This document shows, piece by piece, positions 1 to 12,100 of a stretch of 64,000 nt of DNA (position 1 is its first letter; each line of letters starts with the position of its first letter). Location of the stretch: assembly GCA_003344405.1 (NCBI GenBank), contig NOWV01000281.1, positions 1-64,000 on the forward strand, written 5' to 3'. The notes under the pieces are model-generated. The model did no database searches. It was not told the DNA's origin and was given only the letters and a program-made list of their open reading frames with translations. Both the position numbers and the translations under genes were made by a program. Source of the DNA: Trichoplax sp. H2. Taxonomy: Eukaryota > Placozoa > Uniplacotomia > Trichoplacea.

Positions 1-985
1 CAGCAATTTTTGGATGATTGTCACCAAGTTGTGTTAGTTTAATCTTCAGTGACTTGTTATACATCGATAGAGCGTCGTCATACTTGCCTTGATCTCTATA
101 GACACTACCAATGTTGTGATAAGTCGTAGCAATACTTGGATGATTGTCACCAAGTTGTGTTAGTTCAATCTTCAGTGACTTGTTATACATCGATAGAGCG
201 TCGTCATACTTGCCTTGATCTCTATAGACACCACCAATGTTGTGATAAGTCGTAGCAATACTTGGATGATTGTCACCAAGTTGTGTTAGTTGAATCTTCA
301 GTGACTTGTTATACATCGATAGAGCGTCGTCATACTTGCCTTGATCTCTATAGACACCACCAATGTTGTGATAAGTCGTAGCAATACTTGGATGATTGTC
401 ACCAAGTTGTGTTAGTTGAATCTTCAGTGACTTGTTATACATCGATAGAGCGTCGTCATACTTGCCTTGATCATTATAGACTTGCCCAATATTTGTATAA
501 GTTACAGCAATACTTGGATGATTGTCACCAAGTTGTGTTAGTTGAATCTTCAGTGACTTGTTATACATCGATAGAGCGTCGTCATACTTGCTTTGATCTC
601 TATAGACACTACCAATGTTGTGATAAGTCGCAGCAATACTTGGATGATTGTCACCAAGTTGTGTTAGGTTAATCTTCAGTGACTTGTTATACATCGATAG
701 AGCGTCGTCATACTTGCCTTGATGATTATAGACACTACCAATGTTGAGATAAGTCACAGCAATACTTGGATGATTGTCACCAAGTTGTGTTAGTTGAATC
801 TTCAGTGACTTGTTATACATCGATAGAGCGTCGTCATACTTGCCTTGATGATTATAGACTTGCCCAATATTGCTATAAGTTACAGCAATTTTTGGATGAT
901 TGTCACCAAGTTGTGTTAGTTTAATCTTCAGTGACTTGTTATACATCGATAGAGCGTCGTCATACTTGCCTTGCTTATCATAAAT
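1..985. repeat. 126-bp coding tandem repeat (eight TPR units)
   Basis: The phrase gacttgttatacatcgatag recurs at 51, 177, 303, 429, 555, 681, 807 and 933, exactly 126 bases apart. The half of each unit that encodes helix B and the linker is almost invariant, including synonymous positions. The differences cluster in the helix A half. This points to recent expansion or gene conversion within the TPR gene. Confidence 0.95.
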
Positions 986-1441
986 ACTTCCAATGTTAAG
1001 ATAAGACTCACTCATATTGATATCTTCATTTTCTGACCATTCTAATTTTATTCCAAGGGATTTGTTAAAATCTTTTAAAGCTCCATTCAAATCACCTTGC
1101 AATTCTTTAATGCACCCTTGTCTATCAAAGCACTTTGCAAATCTCACTCTATCTTGTAGTTGTTCGGCTAATATCTTCGCATTTCTTCTCCATTTATCAG
1201 CTTCTATCAGTTTATATTGATTTAAATAACAATCGGCTATGTCCAGATAAATATCGTGTTCAAGTTGATGGTGATGATTATTATTACTATTCTTGGACAT
1301 AGATTGGATTTGAGTAACAGCTTCTTTGTAATGTAATAGAGCTTGTTCATAATCGCCTTCTTCAAAGCATTTCATACCTTTTTTGTGGATAGATTCAGTT
1401 TCATCAAGGATAGTCAATTTCGTGGACTCATATGCCCCCAT
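1..1441 (-). CDS. TPR-repeat protein, kinesin-light-chain-like repeats, C-terminus off the window
   Basis: An uninterrupted minus-strand frame of 480 codons runs from an ATG at 1441 to the left edge, so the C-terminus is missing. The first 160 or so residues hold divergent TPR-like helices (for example KGMKCFEEGDYEQALLHYKE near residue 22) and a short Asn/His tract. Then come eight tandem 42-residue TPR units with the core GKYDDALSMYNKSLKI and the linker LTQLGDNHPSIA. The TPR landmarks Y4, I7, G8, Y11, A20 and Y24 are present in every unit. Such units form a superhelical protein-binding scaffold; 42-residue units of this kind occur in kinesin light chain and nephrocystin-3-like proteins. No signal peptide or membrane span is visible. 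No catalytic domain is seen in the part present, and a partner domain could lie outside the window. The family call is firm; the function is unknown. Confidence 0.9.
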   Translation of the reverse strand, partial: MGAYESTKLTILDETESIHKKGMKCFEEGDYEQALLHYKEAVTQIQSMSKNSNNNHHHQLEHDIYLDIADCYLNQYKLIEADKWRRNAKILAEQLQDRVRFAKCFDRQGCIKELQGDLNGALKDFNKSLGIKLEWSENEDINMSESYLNIGSIYDKQGKYDDALSMYNKSLKIKLTQLGDNHPKIAVTYSNIGQVYNHQGKYDDALSMYNKSLKIQLTQLGDNHPSIAVTYLNIGSVYNHQGKYDDALSMYNKSLKINLTQLGDNHPSIAATYHNIGSVYRDQSKYDDALSMYNKSLKIQLTQLGDNHPSIAVTYTNIGQVYNDQGKYDDALSMYNKSLKIQLTQLGDNHPSIATTYHNIGGVYRDQGKYDDALSMYNKSLKIQLTQLGDNHPSIATTYHNIGGVYRDQGKYDDALSMYNKSLKIELTQLGDNHPSIATTYHNIGSVYRDQGKYDDALSMYNKSLKIKLTQLGDNHPKIA

Positions 1442-2595
1442 GTTTCAGTTTATAACAAGACTGAAAGCATACACGGTAATTTGGGGAAATAAACACTAGT
1501 ACTCTAATCGATAGAGGTTGCAACTTTAATAGAGATGCGATTGATTATCGTAATCGCTTTACAGTATATGATTGGGCCAAACTGATGCCTTCTATTTAAT
1601 GTCCAGATTTCAAAATCTATGCTAGTTCACAATGTGCTCAAATCGGCCAAATTGGATACGCCCTAAGAAGTCAACGGTCATCAATTCTAATTATTTGAAA
1701 ATTATTCATTAGATATTAATGAAGCGGTAATAGATTAAAAGCGTGAAGACATTCTTTCCATACATTACTTCTCTTTATTTATTTTTCAACATCAATAAGC
1801 TGCGTCATCGCTATTATTATAAATAGAAGCTTACTCATTAGCATAACTATAGTATTGATTAAGTAAAATGCAGTGTTAAGTATAAAAGATGTTTGCTATC
1901 ATATTAATAACTTCGTAAATTGGCTTAATGGCTTGATAGACTAATGTTAAACACTTTTGTTATACAGTTCATCAATTAGAGAAATTCTACTCGAAGAATA
2001 TTGGGTAACTTCAATTATTTGCGATCATTGCCTTATAATTCTACTAAGTATAATCAACATCATTTTATTATAATCCTGCATATGTTAATTTATTTTTGCG
2101 TCGACAGTCGATTTGGCGGCATATTGCTCATGTTTACAGTTTTGTGCATAATACATGCTATAACTACAATATAATCATTCATCATTATTTATTAAAGAAG
2201 TTGTTCTACTTTACCATCCGAGATAGCTGTCTTCTATACAACTCGAAATCGAGGATGAAGGAGAGGGACGAATTATTATCAATCCGTAAAATGAGGGATA
2301 AGTGTTTTTAAGAGTTACTTAAAGAGATTTAGTGCCCTGATACGTGGCTCAGGGATAAGATTTGTACATTCAGCCTTCTCGTTAGTTTGTTATAGAGCTG
2401 ATCTGTGTCACAATAATATGGAAAGACTAATATTGGGATAATATTGAGATAAGATAGGAAGATTACATACAAATGGATTTGTTATGAATGTAAAATGTAG
2501 AGATCAAGCTACAAAACTTTGAACAAACTTTGATTCTACTTTCGTGGCCTCTGGTCGACTAAACGAAACTATGATACCAAATAAAAATTGGAGAG
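1442..2595. other. Intergenic, 5' flank of the TPR gene
   Basis: AT-rich DNA upstream of the minus-strand TPR gene, expected to contain its promoter. No recognisable promoter motif, exon or repeat was seen. The plus-strand frame at 2096-2311 has no protein-like character and no splice context. Confidence 0.5.
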
Positions 2596-2796
2596 ACAAC
2601 CGAACAACAATTTATTAATAAAAGTGAGAGAGATAGATCAAACAACCTTTCAGATACTAAATCCTAAGTATTGTAAGTGAAGAAATAATGGAAAAACGAC
2701 AGAACTAAAGCTGTCAACAACTGAACAACCTAACAAAAGAAGAACGATTTCATTTACAACAATTCGACCCCGAAGGTCTTTAAAATTCAACAAGTT
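2596..2796. repeat. Repeat copy A, ends at the assembly gap
   Basis: This 201-base segment reappears at 3249-3445 with one 4-base difference (gata present here near 2635) and one substitution (cgacccc against cgaccac). It stops exactly where the run of Ns begins, so the duplication may come from joining overlapping contigs or haplotypes rather than from biology. Confidence 0.9.
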
Positions 2797-2816
2797 NNNN
2801 NNNNNNNNNNNNNNNN
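2797..2816. other. Assembly gap of 20 N
   Basis: Twenty consecutive N characters. The round length suggests a placeholder rather than a measured gap, so the true distance here is unknown. Confidence 0.99.
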
Positions 2817-3037
2817 TTAACAATAGAGGTTGTTAATTAATTATCTTATATGAAGTCTTTAGTGACAATATTCATAATAATTCCTATAACTTTAAAAGGA
2901 TACTTTTACATTATGTGCACCAGGAGTTTCTGACGAGACTATAAAAGGCTGGTGCCTGAAGATTCCTTTTTAGTTCGTTAGTCGGTTAGATAGTCAACTA
3001 GTTTTTCAATTGATATTTAATTGTAAAGACTATAATC

Positions 3038-3250
3038 TTGGGTGCCAAGATTCCTTTAGTAATAAATGATAGTAAATCTCTGACTATCTCGTCTACATCA
3101 TCTGTGACGCTATAATTATACCATAGTATTCGGTTGTTGGAACTGAATTATTTGGTGATATAGCTAATCTCGCCTCTTTAAGTTAGTAAGTGGCGTTCTA
3201 CGCAAGGATTGGCGTGTGTAGACTACTTTGTCACTAGTGGTGTGTGACAC
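3038..3250. repeat. Dispersed repeat, first copy (LTR-like pair?)
   Basis: About 213 bases, from ttgggtgcc to gtgtgacac, match 6146-6356 in direct orientation with scattered substitutions and a 2-base indel near the end. The right end abuts repeat copy B at 3249. Two direct copies about 3.1 kb apart could be long terminal repeats of a decayed non-coding element, or simply a dispersed family. No primer-binding site or target duplication could be recognised. Confidence 0.85.
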
Positions 3251-3445
3251 AACCGAACAACAATTTATTAATAAAAGTGAGAGAGATCAAACAACCTTTC
3301 AGATACTAAATCCTAAGTATTGTAAGTGAAGAAATAATGGAAAAACGACAGAACTAAAGCTGTCAACAACTGAACAACCTAACAAAAGAAGAACGATTTC
3401 ATTTACAACAATTCGACCACGAAGGTCTTTAAAATTCAACAAGTT
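3249..3445. repeat. Repeat copy B of 2596-2796
   Basis: Second copy of the sequence found left of the assembly gap. It begins acaaccgaac and ends caagtt, then continues into unique DNA. The copies lie about 650 bases apart across the Ns. Confidence 0.9.
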
Positions 3446-5230
3446 CTTCAAAACTATCTTCTTTTACTCTCTACTCTAAATTTTCTGATTGCACTATCAT
3501 TTATAGCCACGACTTCGCAGAGCCCTCGCTTTCGACGGAAACTGAATCCAAAATATCCGAATTTTAATAAAATCACCTATTTGCTTATCAAAAAATTTTA
3601 TATCATAACTATGACTACTTTTCTGACGTTAGTATTAACAGTTGATGAAGTCAAACTCATTTACATTCTCAATAGACTATCAAACGCCCTTTCTTTAGAT
3701 TAGGCAATTGCTCTTAAGTCATTCCTATAGTAATCTATATAAAACTTTGTAAAACAGCGAAGAAGAAAAGATAGCGACATCCTGATTTGGCAGGGTAAAC
3801 CTTAAGGATACTATCGCTTTCTAGGTATTTTCTATAGTAAAATAATAATAGTTTCATATTAAAAGCTGTAAAGGACTGCGCTTTTAGCCCTTTACTACAG
3901 ATTTGTAACTACACTACTCCGAATTATTACCTTCATACTTTGCTGTTGATACACTGACCTCTAAAAGTTATCCCCGTTAAAATAAAAACAATAGCTACAA
4001 TGGTATAATGCTACAACAGCAAGACAGATCCTAGCAAGATTGTCTGTAGTCAATTACATTATATATGAGTTTCAAAGACCATTAATTAAGAATTTTAAAC
4101 GGATCCAATTAATAATATAATCAATCAACACAAAACGCAGGATAATCTTAGCATGTTTATTACTACTGCTTGCACGTAAGTATTGCAGAGCAATTTCAAT
4201 TTTCATATTTCCCAAGTTATCAGCTAATTAGTACCGAAAACGATCAATTTACCCTTTATTAGCTGATATTAGAATGCCAAATTTACAAGACGATCAATAT
4301 CGACAAACTCGATATCATGTAGAATAAAGAGAGTTTTTAAATGAACTACGGTAATTTACTATCATGAAACCGTAAAGTTTATGGCTTGAATTACTACACG
4401 GTGTAGTGATTCATCCATATTTGATTATAAGGATAGCTATATTTGATTGTGTTAATAGCTACATTTGATATAGTTAGGTTATTCTGAATAGATATTATCA
4501 TGAAGCTAATATTAGATGATTGCTAACTACTATATTAGAAATTGTTGATGACTAATACTAGCCAGTTGACTAACTATGGTACAAGATTTATGTGGCAAGA
4601 AACACTGTAGTCGTTAAGATGCCCTTCGGAGAAAGGGGCTAGACGTTAATAGAAGAGAAGTAACCTCTTATGTACAATGATTTAGATTGTACAATAGAAG
4701 ATAACGATGTACTATTAGAGAAAAGTATTTTGTTTGATGACTCATGTCTAATTGTAGATTAATCAAGTTGTCAGAAATGGATTTAATGAAATGTATATAA
4801 GAACTTCAGAGATGAGCTCACGAGAAGAAGAGACTTCACTTCGATTTGCGCCCGGAATACTTTAGATTTTAGACTATATTCTTGTAGTAATTAGTTATTG
4901 TTCTACTATTCCTAAAATCTTGTTATAAAAACCTTATAGAAAATACCATTTGACTAAGATAGTTATGATGAGACACTTTTATAACATGCAATGATGCTAC
5001 TTTAACGATAGGTTAGCTATACATGAAGCTAGTTGGTCAAAATATAAAAGCCTAGATGTGCGGTAGTTGATTCGCGTTTCTTATTAACGTAATATAAAAT
5101 ACAGTATAGCTTATACTACACTCTCAGCTGCTTGCGAAATTATAGAACAGCGTAAGAAGCCTTTTACTATGCTCTTGCTTAAAAAAAGTCTCTGCTTGCC
5201 TGCAAGGACTTCCTTCTAATCTATTCTACT
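3446..5230. other. Intergenic, nothing recognised
   Basis: AT-rich sequence with stops in all frames. A small GC-richer inverted pair (cccttcgg ... aaagggg near 4622-4640) could form a hairpin but matches no RNA family that I recognise. No exon-like block was found. Confidence 0.4.
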
Positions 5231-6060
5231 CATACTTTGATTTGTCTTAAGTTTTAATTTAAACTGATTTTGTCTATACAAGTTCTAATTAATTAAATTA
5301 TACGTGTTTGATTAGTATAAAACGTTCGGTAAGAAAACGATTTGAATACGAAGAAGAGAAACCAACTAGGATCTATACTAGCTACAGATTGCTACTCTCG
5401 CCTACCTAAATTTGCCTTTAATTTAAATCGATTCTGTCTATACCGCACCGATATAATTATAATCATATGTGATTGGATTGTTAAAATGTTTGTCGATTTC
5501 CAGTGACTTGATTCGAATATGAAAGAGAAGGATTTATGAAACAGCTGCTAGCTGGCCATCCTATCTCTATTTACCATAATTTAAACTGATTCCATTTATA
5601 CCAATCCCATGGTATATATATATATAGTCCAAGGCGATTTGATAGTTATAAACGCTTACTGATTTGCAATGATTCGATTTTGAATATGAAACAGAAATTG
5701 GAATGGGTTCAAGCTAGTACAGCTTCCTACCCATACGGTACTGTCTGAAATTACTTTAACTTAACACTGATACTATCTATACCAAATTCTGTTTAATCAA
5801 TCCGAATTGATTACGCAAAATGTATATTGATAAAATGATTTGACTTCAGTATGAAGGAGAAATATTTATACTGCTTGAACCTTAACTTAAACCGATTTCA
5901 TCCATTACCATACCTATATAATCAATGTAATCGCATGGTTGAAAAAAGGATTAGTAGATTAAAATAATTTAAATCCGCTTTGATTTGCTTCAATTCATTC
6001 GAACTAATTCTGTCTATACCAAGTTTATACAATTGAGCCTACAGTAATTTGATAGTTAAA
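5231..6060. repeat. Degenerate tandem array, about six units of 113-181 bp
   Basis: A diverged block resembling aaactgattctgtctatacc recurs near 5261, 5425, 5583, 5764, 5889 and 6002. In several units it is followed by a second shared block resembling gattcgaatatgaaagagaa. Units have diverged strongly and vary in length, so this is an old local duplication. It has no coding capacity. Confidence 0.75.
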
Positions 6061-6145
6061 AATGCCGGATCAAATGCGCTGTAATACATGGCAGTTATAG
6101 TAGTCCATGAATTAAGTAGTTCATTACTCATCTAGCTATATGTTA

Positions 6146-6356
6146 TTGGATGCCGAGATTTCTTCAGTATTAAATGATAGTAAATCTCTGACTTTCTCGT
6201 CTACACTATCTGTGACGCTATAATTAAACCATAGTATTCGGTCGTTGGAACTGAATTATTTGGTGATATAGCTAATCTCGCCTCTTTAAGTTAGTAAGTG
6301 GCGTTCTCCGCAAGGATTGGCGTGTGTAGACTACTTTGTCACTAGTGGTGTGACAC
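6146..6356. repeat. Dispersed repeat, second copy
   Basis: Direct copy of 3038-3250, here running from ttggatgcc to gtgtgacac. Shared stretches such as gtagactactttgtcactag are identical. The flanks differ between the two copies, which fixes the element boundaries. Confidence 0.85.
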
Positions 6357-8844
6357 TATACTGTTGCTAATTGTACTGACTACTTTACTAGTAGTAACGA
6401 AGAGTACATAAATAGAGCTAGTTCAGATCAAAATGATTCTTTTTCTTAATATTAATCAATAGTCCCTTGGTGATTGATACGAAAGTAAATGGATCATAGG
6501 TAAATGTCTATTTCACAGGTTTTAGTATATCTCCAGCAGCTGACTTAGTAATTAATCTAGAGGAGAGGTTGGAATTTTGTTTTTGAGTACTGTAATCTCC
6601 GGTTATGCTTGATAAACATTAGAGCAGCTAATTTTATGTGTTCAAAATTATCCTATTAAATATATTACTAGCAGTAATAAATTGAAATCATGGCTGATAG
6701 AGACAACAAAAAATGGATAGAGAATATCTAAGTTGCAGGTCAATTTTCATTAAAAACGAGCCTAAACGGTATTCTATTGATGATTTGATATCAGTAGACA
6801 TGAAATCAGGAAAGGCTCATGTAATTACTATTTAAACCCAATAGCAAACTATGATTCTGTCTATCGTAGTCCAATATACATCAGTAGAATTACTGTAACA
6901 TGACAGTCAAATTTATAGAAAATAGATGGAAAACTAATTCATTCGGAAATGATTAATTAAACTATTATTACAATGGATAAGTAATTCTTAGTAAAGCAAT
7001 TATGTTTTCATCTATTGCCGATAACTAAAAAGGTTTGGTAGGCGGTATTTTGGAATATATAACAAACAAAAGTGCTTTCAGGTTTAAAGAAATTCAAGTT
7101 TTTATCACGATAGCATGCTGAAAGGTTTATAATGATGGTCATTTGTGATGCATTGTTGTTTAGAGATCCTATGAAACCTATAAGGAGATAAAGAAGTAAA
7201 CCAAATAAAATTATTCGATACAGTAGCTAGTTATGAAATAGGATGAAATCCTGGTACCAAATAGTAAGGGTATACTCGTAAACTACATTCTGACCTATCG
7301 GCTTGATATCTATTTAACTGTAGTAGAGTATCGACGACCAGATGAAATGCGATATAGAAGTTGTGACATGAAGAAGTAAGTATAATACGTATTATAGGTT
7401 TAGCTTGCTTTTGTAGATTTTTTAGTTTCGTTTAGCGCTTCATGGACATTTAGAGGAAAACCTTAGTCTAATACATTAGTGTAGTGTCTAATCAGCGAGA
7501 GTTGCTATCTGCTAATGTAAAAGGTATAAATATAGTACGCAAAGTAGAACGAGAAAGGGATCGACTGGTCAAAATTATCGTATAAATTCTACGCGTACGT
7601 AGGATTTTCGATACCATATTATAACGTAACTTAGTTTAGATTGTGAATTATTAGCTACAATGAACGATAGTGTAGTTTTCTATATTTCTACTAAAGCATA
7701 TTTAGTAGCTCATAGCTATAAACAGGATTGAAGATTTTATGTTAGAGTACAGATGACCATATCTAGCAGGGAGTTAAGTCATTAATTTTTGACGCTACAG
7801 GTAAAAAGTAGATACGTAACTCATACATTAGGATATGCTTAGTTCATCGTATCTTGACTAGTAGAAATAATGTCTACCTAAATATTAAGTGATCATTGCA
7901 CCGGACTATATAAACGGTTCGTTTTAAAATGCTGTTACTACTAAGAATTTACACATCTAAATATATGTAAAGCTAGCCGGTGTAAACCTAGCTTCGCCAG
8001 GCTTTTCTACATATACAAAACACGCGTAGCCGAGCGTTATCTCCCCAAATTTTAAAGTAGTGTACGAACTTTAATTTTTCGCATAAAACGTTTAATGCCC
8101 ACTAATTGAATATAGAAATTTCTATAAGTAATTTAGTATGCAGTATTGTATATTCGATTGCAATAAATTTGGGCAACATCAGGCGCTGGATATGATATTT
8201 CTGCCTAACCTCTAGACACGCCCAAAATTCGCACTTTATGATTCAATTTCCTTAAGATTAGTTAAATTGGTGAGTTTTAAATTTTAAATTTAAGTCCATG
8301 AGGGCCATCTACGCTTAATGCTGATTCTAGAAGTATGCATAGTTTTCCCCTCTCACTCTCCGTTTGGCCGTGATGGTATTACAAAAAATTCGACTTTTAC
8401 TTCATTGAAGCTGCCAACTCTACGAAAAGTATGTAAGCAGGCAACTGTTTTAGATTAATCAGTAGTTTTTCCACAAGTCTTTCTAGCAGTTGTATTCAGC
8501 TAGAGTAAAGCTGTGTGCAGATTCTCTTTGTATCTAGATCGAACAAGGTTCTAATTTTTTATCAATTTTAGAATTCCGCAACCAGTTAAATCTCGCATAG
8601 AAATGATGATACAGCACAATACAGTATTACTTCTATTCGTTTTTATATCGTGTTTTCATACTACTACGTTACGGTCAATTTTAGAAATTGAAAATAAAGC
8701 CTTCATATTACCTTAATTTATCAAAACTTTTGATAGAGTTAAGAAAATTTTGAACGTAAACACTGATGTCTAGGATAGCCTGTACCAACAATGTTTCGCT
8801 ACATTCACTATTCGAACGCGATACTATAGATGCTATTCCAAAAT
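6357..8844. other. Intergenic, nothing recognised
   Basis: AT-rich DNA with frequent stops in every frame, and no exon-like block, RNA gene or clear repeat seen by eye. Confidence 0.4.
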
Positions 8845-9100
8845 CATTCAGATACTTCAGATGCTTGCTATTATTTTATAACAAAATACAGAGCTGACGA
8901 TATCAACATTCTAGAGTAAGTTGGGTACAGTATTTTTAAAAATCATTCAGATGTATGGTTCTGTTTTATAACAAAACGAAGAGTTGGCGAAATTAACATT
9001 CAATAGTAATTGATAGACTGTATTCTAAACAATTCATACCCAAATTTTTATTTTATAACAAAATATGGAACTGGCTACATCAACATTAAAAAGTACGGTA
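8845..9100. repeat. Short degenerate tandem array, three units of about 88 bp
   Basis: The block ttttataacaaaa followed by a gagctgac-like word and atcaacatt recurs at 8874, 8964 and 9051. The units are clearly related but diverged. Confidence 0.75.
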
Positions 9101-12100
9101 GTCAGCATCTCTATGCTCAAAATAAGTAAGCAAACCAATAAAATTGAGAACATATTACAGGCGCCTAATCACCCATTCGATCATTTATTCTGTGAATTCT
9201 TATAAAAATGCAGAATGTAATCTTGTCTAATGGTCTACGGCAGTCGTTTAGATATTTCCCAAATAAATTAAGTGATATTGATTTTTGATACCAAAAACAT
9301 GATTTTTTCCAATGTTGAGTACTATTCATTAATTACTTTAATAAAATTATTCAAGCTAGTAAACAGAATATGAATTAGAATTAACCAAGAAAAATAATTC
9401 AACCTATCAAGTAGAAAATGAAGTAGAATGATCATGGGAAGAAATAGGATATGACGGAACATGAACATTATCAAATGAAAAAGGTTTATATTAATTTTAT
9501 AGCTGGGCAAGACAGTATCTATATACATTATAGATAACATTCAGAACTAATCAATTTACAAATGACAATAAGAATATTAATTATCAGCACAACACATGAT
9601 GATATAAGTCCAAAGATAATCGCTACTACAGCACTCTATAATAAAATTTACGATCAAACTAAGTTAGATCACATTTATCATGCAGAAATTATGATCGGCT
9701 AGTTACTAACCAATTTTAATCTTACCTTTGTTCTAGCATTTTAAGAATAAAATAATTTATACAATGTACTAATTTAAGGCGCAGTAACAGATTTATTGAC
9801 GAATATGAGAACAAGCAAACCACATGTGCAGGCTTTATCTTACTCAAATCTGACAAAGTAGATAACCAGAGGATCAATAGCATGGGTGGAGATTAAAGGA
9901 AGGTTTATGTCTATCATCATTGGCGTGAGTACATGTAAATAAATTTCCATTTTACATCTGATTAATTATTCAGTTAAGCATGTGATAAATAGACATGATG
10001 TAATAAATATAACTAATTCAGACACAATCGATAGACTACAGGATGTACGCCATCATCCTGAGAAACTTTTACTGCAGATAATTTATTTTTACTCAAACTC
10101 TATTCAAATCGACCTCATTCAGTATGAAAGCTCCTTACAAGCTAAAGTTTAAGTAAAATATTCTTACAGTAACTTACAACTTTAATTTTAGAACTGTAAA
10201 TAATTACGATCTATTTCCATGTGACGCGCTATAAATAACTTTTTATAAGATATCTAGGAGTAGACAGATCCATTGGTCTGATTTGCATGAGTGAATTAAT
10301 AATTAGATTATCCCCAACCAATTTAGTATCCTCAAATATAAAAAATGTTTACAACATCTTAAAGATTAATACAGAAGTTGAAAGCATCAATAATTCCAAC
10401 TCATACTAGAGTAATTCTGCATCTAAATTATTCCGAACTAAAACTAGTTGTTTGTCACTATCAATCATTCCCGTATAAATTTCTGCAATATAATTATGAG
10501 TTCAAGCAGCCATTAACCACGAAAACAAAATATGCAAGAGTTTAAAAAAAATTAATTTTATACTCCTCTTTTTCCAATTTTGACTTGATTATAAAAAAAA
10601 GAAAATTATGATTTCATAAAATTGATTAACAATATATACCCATGTTTAATATTTATAAAGAAAAGTAATATAAATATCAATAATGTTGTAGCTGTCAACG
10701 CGGAACAAACCGGTAGCAATGTACCAAAATATAGTAAAGAAAAGTACTTGTCGATAAGATGGCCGTTTAAATTTCCGCGTTAACTTATTATGTCTGGTTT
10801 TCATTCAAATGCAATAGTTATTGTTCTGAATAAAGATAATTATTTTTTTATATTTAGTATAAGCCAAGTTGATCGACATATCAATAATAATTCGCGTAAA
10901 TTCAAATCTATTATGAAAAAGAAAATGGATGAAAGAAAGGATTGATTAGTATTATTGTGATATTGAAAAAAAATTCGCGACATAAGACTTGAAATGATGC
11001 AATCTTCAATATCCTCCATATTCAATGTACAGTACGTCGTATGCAACTTTTATTAGTAAATAGAATATAGAAAAAGGGAAGATTTCTGTTTTTACTGTAC
11101 TTAAGGAACAATATATTGCAGTAGAAGCCGATAAAAAGCGTATATTATTATACCGTAGGTTAGTATAAATTCATAGCTCGTATGTAGGTAGGTACTCGTG
11201 CAGTAGCCTTTCGTATCCAATTTGAAATACCATCATGATTAAATACTACTAAGTGAGTGTAATGAGTGTCTAAAGTACATTTACTGCCATTAATTTCTGT
11301 CTTTGCTATATACGATGTCGTCTCATTGTTAACTTGAACACCACATCTAATAAAAGGTTATCAAATTATTTCTCTCTTTACGCATCCTTTCTTTTCTTAT
11401 CATTGGCGATTATTACATTGACAGCCTGTATCCAAGACATGTCTGGAGCTATTATGATTCGTAAAAAATAATAATCATGAATTTTTCGCTAACGATTTTG
11501 TGATCACGAACATATCTATAGGAAAAGTTGGCGTTATATTCATATTTCAATCCTGTATATGCTTTATTTTATGGCGAACTCGCCGAGCTCGTAGTCACCA
11601 TAAGGAGCTATTATTCGATTGAAAAGAACAGCAGTTTGATCGGTCTTATATTTACTTTTATATGTAATTAAAATATACCAATATACAATAGATCATATCT
11701 ATCCATTAGCTTGTTATGAATTGCAAACTGACTACGATTTATGCTGTTTCTAGAATTAGTGCATATCTATATTAACTTAAAATTGTTATTAATCTTATTT
11801 ATTACCTATTTTACAAGTAGACCATTTGCAGTAATAATGTATATAGCTGTTAATAATATCTCATTTATCTCCGTTTGAAAACATTCACTTTAGTCATTTG
11901 TAATACAAATCTACTATTTAGTTTAAGATCGAGTGCTCATCTATTGTCGTTTTAATGTACAGCTCAAAATCTACAATCATGTTAAGTAGAAATTTATTAT
12001 TGTAAATAAGCAGCCAAAGATAAGATACAATCGTGGCATTCAGCACTTGTGATTATCAATGCATAATATGAAAATTGTATAGGAAAAATTATAAGGAAAA

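Noticed and set aside
388-672. Plus-strand repetitive frame (DDCHQVVLVESSVTCYTSIE)
   Set aside because: It is the antisense shadow of the 126-bp TPR coding repeat. The minus strand carries the real TPR frame through 480 codons.
4590-4660. Small GC-rich inverted pair, considered as a tRNA or snRNA
   Set aside because: There is no A or B box, no acceptor-stem pairing, and no match to a known small RNA that I could recognise.
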